The translations under genes and the position numbers were made by a program. 17,573 nt of DNA from Pleurotus ostreatus/Saccharomyces cerevisiae fusant (lineage: Eukaryota; Opisthokonta): contig JAMQCK010000696.1 in assembly GCA_024196135.1 (NCBI GenBank), positions 1 to 17,573 on the forward strand, written 5' to 3'. This document shows, piece by piece, positions 8,973 to 17,573 of the stretch; positions within the stretch are counted from its first letter, which is position 1, and every line of letters starts with the position of its first letter. The notes beneath the pieces are model-generated. The model was not told where the DNA came from. It was given only the letters and a program-made list of their open reading frames with translations, and ran no database searches.

Positions 8973-9218
8973 CGGATAGAAAATTATCAGTGCGACCTAG
9001 AGAGCATTCCGTATAGGTTGTCACCATATATTCCTCCTACAATAGAACTATATATCAATCGAAGGGTGACTCACCAAGGCCTTTGTTTTCTGAATGCGGA
9101 AATGGCAACCATCAGGCGTCGGTCACATCAAATAACGCGTTCGTGACAGTGGCCGACATCTTTTCCGCGACGTTCACGACACCTCACGAACAGACTCCTC
9201 CCTCCCCTCCAACCGGTC

Positions 9219-10264
9219 ATGTCCTCTAGAGCGACAACCAGGTCATCCTCTTCCAGGGGGAACTCCAAAACTAGTGCGTGGGTGAAGTTTACGGACTGTA
9301 TACGTGTACCCACCAAGGCGCGCCTTCCCCTAGGCCCTGCCGCGAAGAACGATCTCGCGAACAAGTACCTTATATTCTACAACGTCGCCTCGGGTATCGC
9401 GTGGGCATATGTCCTCATCTTCGCCCTCATCCACATCACCAACATAGACGGGCGCGCGGCGCAAGTGGCCTCCTCAGGACCCGTCACCGCGTCGAGCTAC
9501 GTCGGCAAGCTCCTCTCATCCTCCGCGTCATTCCTCCGATCTGCAAGCTCGGCGACGAAGGCGCACAGCCGGTGGTGGCTCCCCGGGTTCCTCCAGGCGC
9601 CTGTCGCGCGCATGGCCACCGTGTACGGACGCGTCGGCCCGCAGGTCGCGCTCGTGCAGTCCTTCGCCGTGCTCGAAGTGGCGCACGTCGCGCTCGGGCT
9701 CGTGCGCAGCTCGCTCCCGACGACCGCGATGCAGGTGACGAGCAGGCTGCTCCTCGTGTGGGCGGTAGTGGAGCAATCGGCCACGGTGCGTGTGGCTGGC
9801 GCTCGCGAGATCCACGCTAATGCTCTGTCTCCCCTTGCAGGCGCGTGCTAACCCCGCGTTCGCGTCCATGATTATCGCGTGGTCGTTCTCGGAGATCATC
9901 CGCTACTCCTTCTACACGTTTAACCTACTCGGCCTGCAGCCACCCCAATGGCTCGTCTGGATCCGCTATTCTGCATTCTACGTTCTGTACCCCATAGGCG
10001 CGGGTTCGGAATGGTTTTTGACCTGGATCTCCTTGCCCAACTCCTCTCCTGTCCCAGGATTTCGATCGTGGTACCAGGGAGCGTGGGGCTTCCTGGATTA
10101 CCTGCGAGGCATCATGGTCCTCGTCTGGGCACCAGGTACGCGCTCCCTTGCCTCTTCAAGATATGCATCTGACCCCATGTACAGCCTTGTATGTTCTCTT
10201 CACCTATATGATGGGCCAGCGCCGTAAGGTGCTTGTCGGCGGTCGTAAGCTCAAGGACAACTAA
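9219..10264 (+). CDS. PHS1: very-long-chain (3R)-3-hydroxyacyl-CoA dehydratase
   Basis: ER membrane enzyme of the fatty acid elongase cycle. It removes water from 3-hydroxyacyl-CoA to give trans-2-enoyl-CoA, feeding sphingolipid and very-long-chain lipid synthesis. Exons: 9219-9273, 9334-9785, 9841-10135, 10185-10264; 293 aa. Family landmarks are YLIFYNVASGIAW, VQSFAVLEVAHVALGLVRS, QVTSRLLLVWAVV and SFSEIIRYSFYTFNLLG. The motif YPIGAGSE supplies the expected catalytic Tyr (about 219) and Glu (about 226) in the YPxGxxxE arrangement known from yeast Phs1. Several hydrophobic helices fit the multi-pass family topology. The C-terminus KLKDN is a K-x-K-x-x dilysine ER-retrieval signal. The first intron (9274-9333) is 60 nt and free of stops, so the gene reads open without splicing it, but the spliced form gives the more family-like N-terminus. 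The gene converges on the protease gene, with 151 nt between the stop codons. Confidence 0.96.
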
Positions 10265-10415
10265 GGGCTGCGTTACGAAGCTCATCGATGATGATTCGAC
10301 GTCTTGGTATACAGTACATTACTATCGCATAGTGTAGGGCATGGGAGGATCATAAAGGAAGCGTGTAGAAATGTGTTCATAAATGCATAATTGCCCTATG
10401 GCACGCTCGTCTGCA

Positions 10416-12355
10416 TTAGTGCCGGTTGTTGATGCTGGGCGCGAAGCCCACGCGCCCATGGGTGGAGAAATCGAAGGTCGTGTACCCTGAAAGTCGCGTC
10501 AGCATGCTGCCGAATCCATACGTTCAAGAAACCATACATGACTTGAGGAACTCATCGCCTGCACAGGTGGTCAGTCCAGAGTTCAGACTGCGCAAGATGA
10601 ACGCACCGATGATGGCAAGATTCGACGGGAAGTCGCTGCCCATCGCGATGATACCGCCAACACAATCCGGCGAGTTCACGCCTGTACGACCTACTGTATG
10701 TCAGAAACGCAGCAAAATGGGACTTGGACTCCGACATACCCAAGTTGAAGTCATACTGATTCATCGAGAAGCTCTGGCCGTTGAAGATGAAGTTGATGTC
10801 GAGCTTCGAGTTGCACGGATACGTGAAGTACTCTGCAAGAATAGTTTAGTGCCGGCGGTGAATTAGAACTGAAGCGCGTGCCCACCTGGCCCGTATTGGG
10901 GTGCAGGCTTGGACCCGTTGATCTGAAAACTGATGAGCGTACGAGCAATCGCAACGGACGTGAATCGTACCATCGCATAGAATTTGGCGGCCACGCCACC
11001 GGGAAGGTAGATCAACGTGGTCCCAGTGTCGATGGCCTTTGAAGGATATGAGCGTCCGGGACAGCATGAGCGTTCGAAGCCATGCGACTCACGGCATAGA
11101 TGTCCGTAGGGGTAGAGTGCCCGGTGTTGGCACCGATACCATCCATCGGTACGGTCCAGTACGTCTATATCCAACATTCAGCCCGGATTGCAAGACAGAT
11201 ACGACGACGAGCGCACCCTTGTATTGATCGGTACCCAAGTGGGCGGGCCTGTCGCTTTACTGGAATCATAGCAGCCGAGGCAAAGCTTGATGAAGAGTAA
11301 GCTGAACCGCTTCTCAACGCATAATGTGCGATGAACACACCTCCGATCCTTGGTCGTGGCCACGCTCGAGATGGACGCTGAACGTGGGCGTCTTGATCTG
11401 ACCCTGCATATACAAGTTCTCGAGGACAGTCGGCTGCTTCGTCTGTGCGATGCTGGGAAACGCCAATCCGATGAGTCCATCGCTGGGAAGCGAGTTGAAG
11501 TCATCAGACTCTGAGTTGACAGCTAGAAAGGTCTGCTTCTCGACGCGCAGCCCGGCAATGTTGACCATGTCGGAGGCGACGACGCCGCTGACGCTGCCCG
11601 AGCCCTGTCCACAAGTCAGCTAGGGCCTCAGTCCAGGAGCGAGGCAAAGCGCACATAGTTTATGGTAACTTCCTGATTATTCCCAGCAATGTACGTCGAG
11701 CTGGCTGACTTATCGAATTGGCGTCGAGCAGAGTCGCCTCCTTGGCAGTTATCACAGTCGACGGGGACCCAGAGGTCTGCGGAGCCAGTATCGATATCGA
11801 CGGTCAACCTCTGAGCGGGCGTGCCGATGCCGATGGGCCCGTAATAGAGCAAGTCAAGCGAACCGGACATGAAGTCCTTCAAAGGAAGGTGTCCTGAGGT
11901 AGCGGAGCCTGTTACGACGTTGACAGGAGGCTGCGGCCCAGAGAGAAGGGGCGCCTCCTGAGCATCCGCGTCGGCACCACCGACAGCATTGGGGTCGATG
12001 TTCGTGGTACCCGCGGTAGCGTTCGCGCTGACATCAGGCGGCGTGTCGAGGTTGCGTTCGGGCGCGAGATTGATGCCTTGAAGGGCGTCGGGGGCCTTCT
12101 CGTACTTGGACAGCACGTTGTGCAGCTCTCGGGCCTACTCTTGTGAGCGAGATGGACGCAAGATAAGGCAGACGAACGTACCACAAACTCATCGTCAAAC
12201 AGCGGGATCTTCGTGGTGTTGCCGGCGGGAGACTGTCTCATACCGCGGCGGCTGAGGGCGAGCGGGATACCGTGGGCAGGACCGGGCAAAGGCGAGGCGA
12301 GCGAGGGCTGACCAGCAGCCAAGAGCGAAAGCAGGACGAAAGCGACGGGCAACAT
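10416..12355 (-). CDS. secreted pepsin-like aspartic protease (family A1)
   Basis: Endopeptidase of the pepsin family, probably secreted or vacuolar, 477 aa. Exons, from the start downwards: 12355-12182, 12134-11655, 11604-11341, 11285-11217, 11164-11093, 11036-10971, 10922-10886, 10832-10740, 10693-10607, 10558-10538, 10486-10416. [20 protein letters not shown] is a clear signal peptide, followed by a propeptide of roughly 130 residues. The first catalytic motif is [10 protein letters not shown] (Asp at about 173). The flap is INYGSGSVSG with its Tyr, and the second motif is [12 protein letters not shown] (Asp at about 356). The 183-residue spacing is normal. YPC and SPDC supply the usual C-terminal disulfide, and DEFLKSWYTTFD plus RVGFAP close the fold as expected. 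Exon 10 is only 21 nt. An in-frame GTG upstream (12382) was not used, because the ATG at 12355 starts right at the signal peptide. There is no sign of a GPI tail. Confidence 0.96.
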
Positions 12356-12791
12356 GATTAAGGATTTAGATGTAGGCTGCACCAGGCAGGTGGAAGAAGG
12401 GGAAAAGAAGGGGAATGAAGCAGATTCCGCAGCTGCTCGCCTTTATACGCGTGATTGCGAGTCGGAACGCCAGCTTGACACTAAGCCTCGGAACCCCGAG
12501 GCCGTCAACAGAGAGGCAAACAAGCGTCATCCATGCTAACTGCGCTGCTTCTCGGCCACTTCCGGACATGAATGACATCAATAAACTTGAGTGGTTCCAG
12601 AGTACACACAGAGATCAGGTAGAGAAGGGTGAATGAGCCCTGGCATGTCGTAACGAGAATGAGAAGTAAACTTCATTCAAATTCTGCGGGCTAATATCAG
12701 AAATTCACCACCCGTGATTGGAAACATAGAGACGCACCAGGTCGTAGTTGCGAGTCATACAGAGAATTCGAGTTGTAGTAGGAGGTGTCCT
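12356..12791. other. intergenic region upstream of the protease
   Basis: About 436 bp between the protease start and the stop of the membrane protein gene, both on the minus strand. It holds the protease promoter with its TATA box and, further right, the 3' UTR of the membrane protein gene. No further gene was seen. Confidence 0.55.
12442..12447 (-). promoter_or_regulatory. TATA box of the aspartic protease gene
   Basis: On the minus strand this reads TATAAA (context CGCGTATAAAGG), about 87 nt upstream of the ATG at 12355. Confidence 0.5.
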
Positions 12792-13421
12792 TCAGGCGCC
12801 GTCCCTGGAGGCGATAGAGGTACCGCTGTCGCTGCGTCTATGAGAGGGCACGTCTGCCGATGGCGCGGGGCGACGAGGGACCTTCATGAAGATAGGCGCC
12901 TGGGTCAGGCCGGGTTGAGAGGCGACCTGCCCCATCTCGAGGTCAAGGGGTTTCTTGACGTCGACGGAATAAGAGCTCGAGCTCGTTTCTACAGGGACAG
13001 CGCGCTTCCCCTCCAGGTTCTGCCAGCTATGCACCCGGTTGCGCCAGTGCTCGGGCGAACGAACTGCCTTCCTGCGCCAGAGCAGCAGAGCAAGAAGCGC
13101 AAGGATGATCGCGCCGACCGCGGAGCCAACCGCGATGCCGGCCTTCTTGCCACTGTCCAAGCCGTGATGCGTGCTGCTGGACGCCGCGTTGGTCCCCGAG
13201 GCTGCGGGGCGCACGGTCACGGTCGCGACCTCGACGTCGACGCTACCGCCCACCGTCTGCGTGACGGGGAAGATGGACACGATGGGGGACGTGATCGTCG
13301 CCGCGGCGGCGCTGGCCGCGCTCGCAATGCTCGCCTCCGCCTTCATCTTGCTGATCTCCCCGTCGTACACCGACGCGGCGATGTCGGAGACGATGGACTG
13401 GCGGCGCTCGAGGTTCAGCAT
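12792..13421 (-). CDS. single-pass membrane protein of unknown function
   Basis: An open frame of 209 aa from the ATG at 13421, without an intron. The N-terminal part (about 1-90) is rich in Ala, Ser, Val and Thr. It precedes one strong transmembrane segment (GIAVGSAVGAIILALLALLLW) that is followed at once by RRK, the stop-transfer pattern of an outside-N, inside-C protein. The cytosolic part of about 85 residues is Ser- and Pro-rich and ends in SGTSIASRDGA. The organisation resembles the many fungal Mid2- or Skg6-like wall-sensor proteins, but no diagnostic motif confirms this. There is no signal peptide at this start. The frame stays open upstream to 13517 without an ATG, and a splice acceptor (CCCTTGCAG) sits about 30 nt upstream, so an unrecognised 5' exon may exist. 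Compositional shape and stop-transfer logic are the main support for coding. Confidence 0.6.
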   Translation of the reverse strand: MLNLERRQSIVSDIAASVYDGEISKMKAEASIASAASAAAATITSPIVSIFPVTQTVGGSVDVEVATVTVRPAASGTNAASSSTHHGLDSGKKAGIAVGSAVGAIILALLALLLWRRKAVRSPEHWRNRVHSWQNLEGKRAVPVETSSSSYSVDVKKPLDLEMGQVASQPGLTQAPIFMKVPRRPAPSADVPSHRRSDSGTSIASRDGA

Positions 13422-13967
13422 CTTGAAGGCGTCTGGGAGGGGAGGTTGCGCTGCAAGGGCAATGGTGGTGCGAGGCAAGCCGACGCGCAAGAAAGGGGGT
13501 ACCGGCGCATCTCCTTCTTATCCAATTCTTATCGTCTGTCAGGGTAGGGGAGCGAGAACCACTGGGGAGGTGGCGTGCGATGATCAGCTTAGTCTATCGA
13601 GGTGCTTGATGGTCTCACTTGTGCTCTATCTCTCTTCCACGCTGCTTCCGGCGCAGGGGACGAAGCTGGACGGCCTGATTGCACCATGCACCAGCTGAAT
13701 GGCATCTCGCTCGACAAGCGTACAGATCATCGCTAGGAAGGAGGAAGCAGACTGTTGAGAGCGGATGCAAAAGCATGCGAAGCCCCTCGCATGACTCCCA
13801 CGTGCATCGGCGTGTTACAATGTTCAACTAGAGCGACTGGACTTCTATCCTCATTGTAGCCTGCACTAGACGTTGATAGAAGCAGTGATTGTATTTCGAC
13901 TAAAAGTGTGTAACCACACGCATCGGGTGATATTGTGAAGGTCTCGCCAAGCCAAATACTGCGAGGG
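13422..13967. other. intergenic region between the membrane protein and monooxygenase genes
   Basis: About 546 bp. It holds the 5' region of the membrane protein gene on its left, including a 31-codon upstream reading frame starting at 13510 on the minus strand. On its right is the 3' UTR of the monooxygenase. No recognisable gene and no clear TATA box were found. Confidence 0.5.
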
Positions 13968-16065
13968 TTATGTCCGGCAACCGACGACATTTCCCAACCT
14001 GCTGAAGTACTTCTCGACGCCTTCTCCGTTCTTGACGACAGCACCGATGACCCCGTCAGGTCTGACGACAAGTACAGTAGAGTCTCCGTCAGGCACCTCG
14101 TAGGCCTTGTACGCTACGCCATCTTTATCTGTAAGGACCTTCGCTGCCTTGGTATTCGCGAATATTTCCGGCGTGGTTCCGCGGGAAGGTACGACGGCCA
14201 AGTCGCACATCTCATTCGGGAGCCTTTCGATAGTAGCGGTGACCTCGTCGACGAAAGCCAGGTCTGCCGAGAACACCAGCACAATATGCCGTGTAATCTT
14301 GAACAGGTCGAAGAGTCGCGCCGCATCTCCCTCGACCGGCGCGTCGGGCGCGCGGTCTCCCGCGCATAAGCCCTCGCTGCCCACATACGCGCTCTCGCGC
14401 TCATCGGCGGAGGGAGGACTGCGACGCTCGTCCACAACGATGGGGCTCCAGCGGTAGTGGATTCCGAGCATGTGGAGCGGACCGCGGCGGTGCCAGGCTT
14501 CGTCGGTGTCCTCGCCGGGCCGCATGGTGCGGTCGAGGAGCCGGGTTGTGCGTTCGAGCATTTCGCGGATGACGGGCACGCGCTCGGCGTTGTAGGACTG
14601 GAGGAGCGAGGGACAAGCACGGCCTTGAAGGACAAGCGCGAGCTTCCAGGCAAGGTTGGCCTACATAGCGCGGATAAGAGTCAAGAAAGAGGTCAAGTGT
14701 GGTGATACACACCGCATCCTGAACGGAGGAGTTCATGCCTTGACCTCCAGTGGGGCTGTGAGTATGGGCCGCATCTACTCGCTTCTGGTCAGTCCGTCGC
14801 AACTGTGCACCGATAGATGCTAACCTCCGATGATAAAGGCCCGCCCAACGCTGAACTGGTCAATCATGCGGATGTTAGGCCTGCATAATTCATGAGCATT
14901 GGCGTCTACACAATACAGAAGCAAAGCTCACCTCCAGACCGTCAGGCCAATCGTCTCTCCAAATTGTACATCAGTCCGACCGGTGATCTCGTGGAAGAGC
15001 TTGGCGAAATCTTCGCCGGTCCAGGAAGGCTTTCCGTAGTCGACGTCTTTGCCGGTGACGAGGATGGCTAGTTTGTCGTCGTCGGGAGCTTCACAGGGAC
15101 GCAGGCCGAGTCTGTGGCGAGGTCAGTGAGGGGAAAAGCATTCGAGGCATGTTCATCGACTTACACTCTGGTCTGCGGGTCACCCCAGGCGTGCCATTTC
15201 TACGAAAGCGGGTAAGCCGACGTGATCATCTGAATACGCATGCCACTTACATCGCGCGCAAGCCCAGGCGACTTGACGACGATATCGCCAGCGAGCATCT
15301 TATCCAGCTCCCGCGTCTCGCCGGCAAAGTTCAGTCCGAGTATCTTGCGAACTTTGCTGTGCCCGCCGTCCGCGCCGATGAGGTAGGCGACATCGAGCTC
15401 TTCGACGTTATTGTTTGTTGGGGTAGCAGTAGCGTCGCCTTTCGAGATGCGGACGTGAACCTTGTTGTCGTCCTGCGTGAAGTGGACGAGCTCGGTGGCC
15501 CACTCAACTTGGATGCCGTAGCGCTGGAGGTGGGCGCGGAGGATCTCTTCGTGGCGGTCTTGGCCGAGCATCAAGGGGTTGGGCTATGTAGGCGAGGGGT
15601 CCGGTCAGTATACGCAAGGTTCAAACGTAGAAAGAATGTCCACATACATAGGGGCAGTCGGGCGTTGGATCTGTCCATGGGAACATGTTGAACTCGCGTG
15701 CGACTTCTGTGCCACCTGGTAGGCTATAGTGAACGATGGGCTGCGCGAAGCGAGCGAGCTTTAGGATGTCGTCGAGGACGCCGAGGAGCTTGTACAGCTC
15801 GAGCGTGCGTGGCTGGAGCATAGAGTAGCATTTAGCCAAATCGTTTGGGGAATGCGAGGGGGCACATACCTGTATTGCGGGTCCTTTCTGGCCGACGCGG
15901 GGTTCAGTGAGCTTGTCGATGATGCGTACGGAGACCCCGCTCTGCGCGAGAGCAAGTGCTGCGACGAGACCAGAAGGTCCGGCACCGACCTGAAAAGTGG
16001 AAAGGGTGAGACAGTGGATCTTCGACGGAGTCAAGGCTTACTATCAGAACATCGACTCCAGGCAT
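13968..16065 (-). CDS. FAD-dependent monooxygenase, phenol hydroxylase-like (PheA/TfdB type)
   Basis: Flavin-dependent hydroxylase that uses NAD(P)H and O2, probably on an aromatic substrate; 555 aa, likely cytosolic. Exons, from the start downwards: 16065-16042, 15989-15870, 15812-15648, 15583-15251, 15199-15165, 15111-14932, 14880-14825, 14774-14713, 14660-13968. The first intron falls exactly before the FAD-binding GxGxxG motif (VGAGPSG, about residues 9-15). The second flavin motif is LIGADGGHSKVRKILG (the DG motif). The third is FIIGDAAHTHSPTGGQGMN (the GD motif), rebuilt across the intron 14775-14824. QPRTLELYKLLGV and NLAWKLALVLQG are also family hallmarks. The C-terminal 150 residues (HIVLVFSADLAFV to STVLVVRPDGVIGAVV) match the thioredoxin-like domain of fungal phenol 2-monooxygenase relatives. 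Length is normal and no key residue is missing. The substrate is not determinable from the sequence; lignin-derived phenols or a pathway intermediate are both possible. Confidence 0.95.
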
Positions 16066-16564
16066 GAGTGTCTTATTCAGAGCTAGAGGTTCAAAAGAAT
16101 AGGAGATCTTTGTCGATGTGTGGCTCGTGCTTTTATATCCTCAACCTTCATGATGGGGGCATTCGAGGGAGTGGTCGCCGTGCGACGGCGGAAGTCGGCA
16201 GCATCGTGAACACGCAAAGCAGACGGCAGACACGCTCAACTGCATTCGAAATAGATGCCGACTCCTGTCGATGCCCTTTGCCACCCGAGGTCGTTGCCAT
16301 ATTTACAGGCCGTACACCATCGTAGTCGCACCGGCACAAGGAGGTCTAACATTGAGTATGACTGCTGACGTAGGACGAGCGGCACGGCAACTCACCGGAC
16401 TGAACGTACAGCGCGAGTCTCTGGCTCGAGCTTGCGAGTGCGATCCTGGATATCTCATGCAGTTGTCAAGCACATGCGTTGTGGACCAAGAAACCCTAAC
16501 ATTGCATTCGACTGCCAAACATTCCATGAGACTGAACTTTATTGTACAACATTGCGAAAACCGG
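16066..16564. other. intergenic region: monooxygenase promoter and bZIP 3' UTR
   Basis: About 499 bp between two minus-strand genes. It contains the TATA box at 16131-16137. The rest shows no gene, repeat or RNA that I can support. Confidence 0.55.
16131..16137 (-). promoter_or_regulatory. TATA box of the monooxygenase gene
   Basis: On the minus strand this reads TATAAAA (context GGATATAAAAGC), 66 nt upstream of the ATG at 16065. Confidence 0.6.
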
Positions 16565-17473
16565 TCATGCGTGCTCGCCATCCTCCCGTACCGGCTGCGA
16601 GCGAATAACAGGGTCATTGTCCTGTTCGTCCTGAGCTACGGACTGGGGGTCCTGGGGCTGCTGCTGCGGATGTTGTTGCTGTTGCTGCTGCTGGTCGTGC
16701 GGTCCGACGACGATGGTTGCGCCCGGCGGTAGCATTTGAGCCTGACTCAATGCCGCACGCAACGCAGCGTTCTCGACGCGCAGCTGGTCGACGAGCGTAC
16801 GGCACTCCTCCCATCGGCGATTCGCCTCGTCTGCGGAGGCGAGGGCAGCGTCCAGGAGCTGCGAGCGGGATTCCAGAGCCTTGACATGTCTGGGCGGGAG
16901 GTTTAGCACAGATTGGGACACGATACATCCCACTCACTGGTCGCGACGCTCACGGAATGCGCGCTGGGCCTTGCGGTTCTGCTCGGCCCGCTTGCTCGTG
17001 CTGAGCTGGCGGCCCTGAGAGCGATTCTGCTGCTGCCCGTCCACCGGAACCTCCACCTGCACCTCGAGCTGCACCGATCCATCCTCCGGACTCGATGCGC
17101 CATTCTGCTGCTGCGGCATACCGCCAGGCGTAAAGTCGGAGGGCGCATAGACGAAGCCAGGAGGGAGGGGACCGGGGAGATGGGCGATCATGTGTGGTGG
17201 GAGGGGAACAGGCATGGGTGCGGTCATGACGGCGCCTGGAGGTGGCGGTGGCTGCTGTTGGCCCTGATCATTGCTCGGCGGGGACTTGCGCTTCCGTCCG
17301 CGCGTGGGGGCAGGAGGAGGCTGGGAAGCTGTGGGCTGGGGCTGCTGTTGGTGCGCGACTACGGGCTGTGGCGGCTGTTGCTGCTGCTGGCCCATGTCGT
17401 CTGTCGGTGCTTGATGCGTGGGGAGTTGGTGAACGCCATGGTTCGCCGGCGGTTGTTGCTGAAATCCAAGCAT
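16565..17473 (-). CDS. bZIP transcription factor with Pap1/Yap1-type basic region
   Basis: Nuclear DNA-binding regulator, 286 aa, in two exons: 17473-16938 and 16889-16565. Splicing joins ERRDQ to HVKALE in the middle of the bZIP. The basic region contains NRKAQRAFR (residues 166-174), the NxxAQxxFR signature of the fungal Pap1/Yap1 class. The zipper that follows (about 184-226) is imperfect, with L, L, A, W, V, N and L at seven-residue spacing. The N-terminal half is Gln/Pro-rich and disordered, with a possible nuclear signal RGRKRK at 58-63. The tail carries a seven-Gln tract (CAG/CAA) and acidic residues. Only one Cys (208) is present, so the redox Cys-rich domains of Yap1 are absent. The 5' region contains the inverted repeat at 17521-17536. 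Low-complexity glutamine tracts may vary between strains. Confidence 0.92.
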
Positions 17474-17520
17474 TACTCTGGACGCGCCCCCGAACGATTA
17501 GTCAGAAGCTGAGTAAGAAA

Positions 17521-17536
17521 GTCACGCTTACGTGAC
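17521..17536. promoter_or_regulatory. inverted repeat GTCACG-N4-CGTGAC upstream of the bZIP gene
   Basis: The two 6-bp arms are exact reverse complements with spacer CTTA, about 50 nt upstream of the ATG at 17473. The overlapping octamer TTACGTGA (17528-17535) contains an ACGT core of the kind bZIP proteins bind. Autoregulation is an inference. Confidence 0.45.
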
Positions 17537-17573
17537 ACAACTCTTGCTTTCGTTCCGTGTCACACTCGCCTGT

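Noticed and set aside
9278..9820. 180-aa plus-strand frame overlapping PHS1
   Set aside because: It is a shifted-frame shadow of PHS1, Arg-rich with no domain.
12355..12382. Protease start at a GTG codon (12382)
   Set aside because: Fungal nuclear genes normally start at ATG, and the ATG at 12355 directly begins a good signal peptide.
12714..13547. 277-aa plus-strand open frame
   Set aside because: It is antisense to the membrane protein gene and is a run of Arg, Gly, His and Asp with no motif. The opposite strand has a convincing transmembrane segment and stop-transfer residues.
6862..17473. Secondary-metabolite gene cluster
   Set aside because: Two regulators and a monooxygenase are present, but no polyketide synthase, peptide synthetase, terpene cyclase or transporter. 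PHS1 is a housekeeping gene.

Overview
This window is nuclear DNA from a filamentous basidiomycete, most likely an Agaricomycete. Genes are dense and on both strands. They are cut by many GT-AG introns of about 45-60 nt, and two tandem genes belong to the DUF6534 membrane-protein family, which is known mainly from mushroom-forming fungi. No rRNA, tRNA, CRISPR array or bacterial-style operon was seen. All gene models were spliced by eye. In every model the exon lengths add up to a whole number of codons, and the joined protein matches the expected family motifs.

Layout. (1) 29-2567, plus strand: DUF6534-type 7-TM gene, copy A, with its first exon beyond the left edge. One of its introns carries a 663-bp terminal-inverted-repeat element (1418-2080) flanked by TA. 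(2) 2568-3976: non-coding, ending in a TATA promoter. (3) 3977-5873, plus: copy B, complete, 19 exons and 324 aa, with a 6-nt microexon shared with copy A. (4) 5874-6861: non-coding, with several short palindromes. (5) 6862-8972, plus: Zn(II)2Cys6 transcription factor, 564 aa, with an 8-nt exon inside the zinc cluster. (6) 9219-10264, plus: very-long-chain 3-hydroxyacyl-CoA dehydratase (PHS1), 293 aa. (7) 12355-10416, minus: secreted pepsin-type aspartic protease, 477 aa, convergent with PHS1. (8) 13421-12792, minus: small single-pass membrane protein of unknown function. (9) 16065-13968, minus: FAD-dependent aromatic-type monooxygenase, 555 aa. (10) 17473-16565, minus: bZIP factor with a Pap1/Yap1-type basic region, 286 aa.

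The genes do not form an obvious pathway. PHS1 is an ER housekeeping enzyme of fatty acid elongation, the protease is secreted, and the monooxygenase may act on phenolic compounds. The two regulators lie near these genes, but no core biosynthetic enzyme is present, so a metabolite cluster is not supported. The most unusual content is the tandem 7-TM pair: extreme exon fragmentation, a conserved 6-nt exon, an intron present in only one copy, and a transposable element whose insertion leaves the spliced frame intact.
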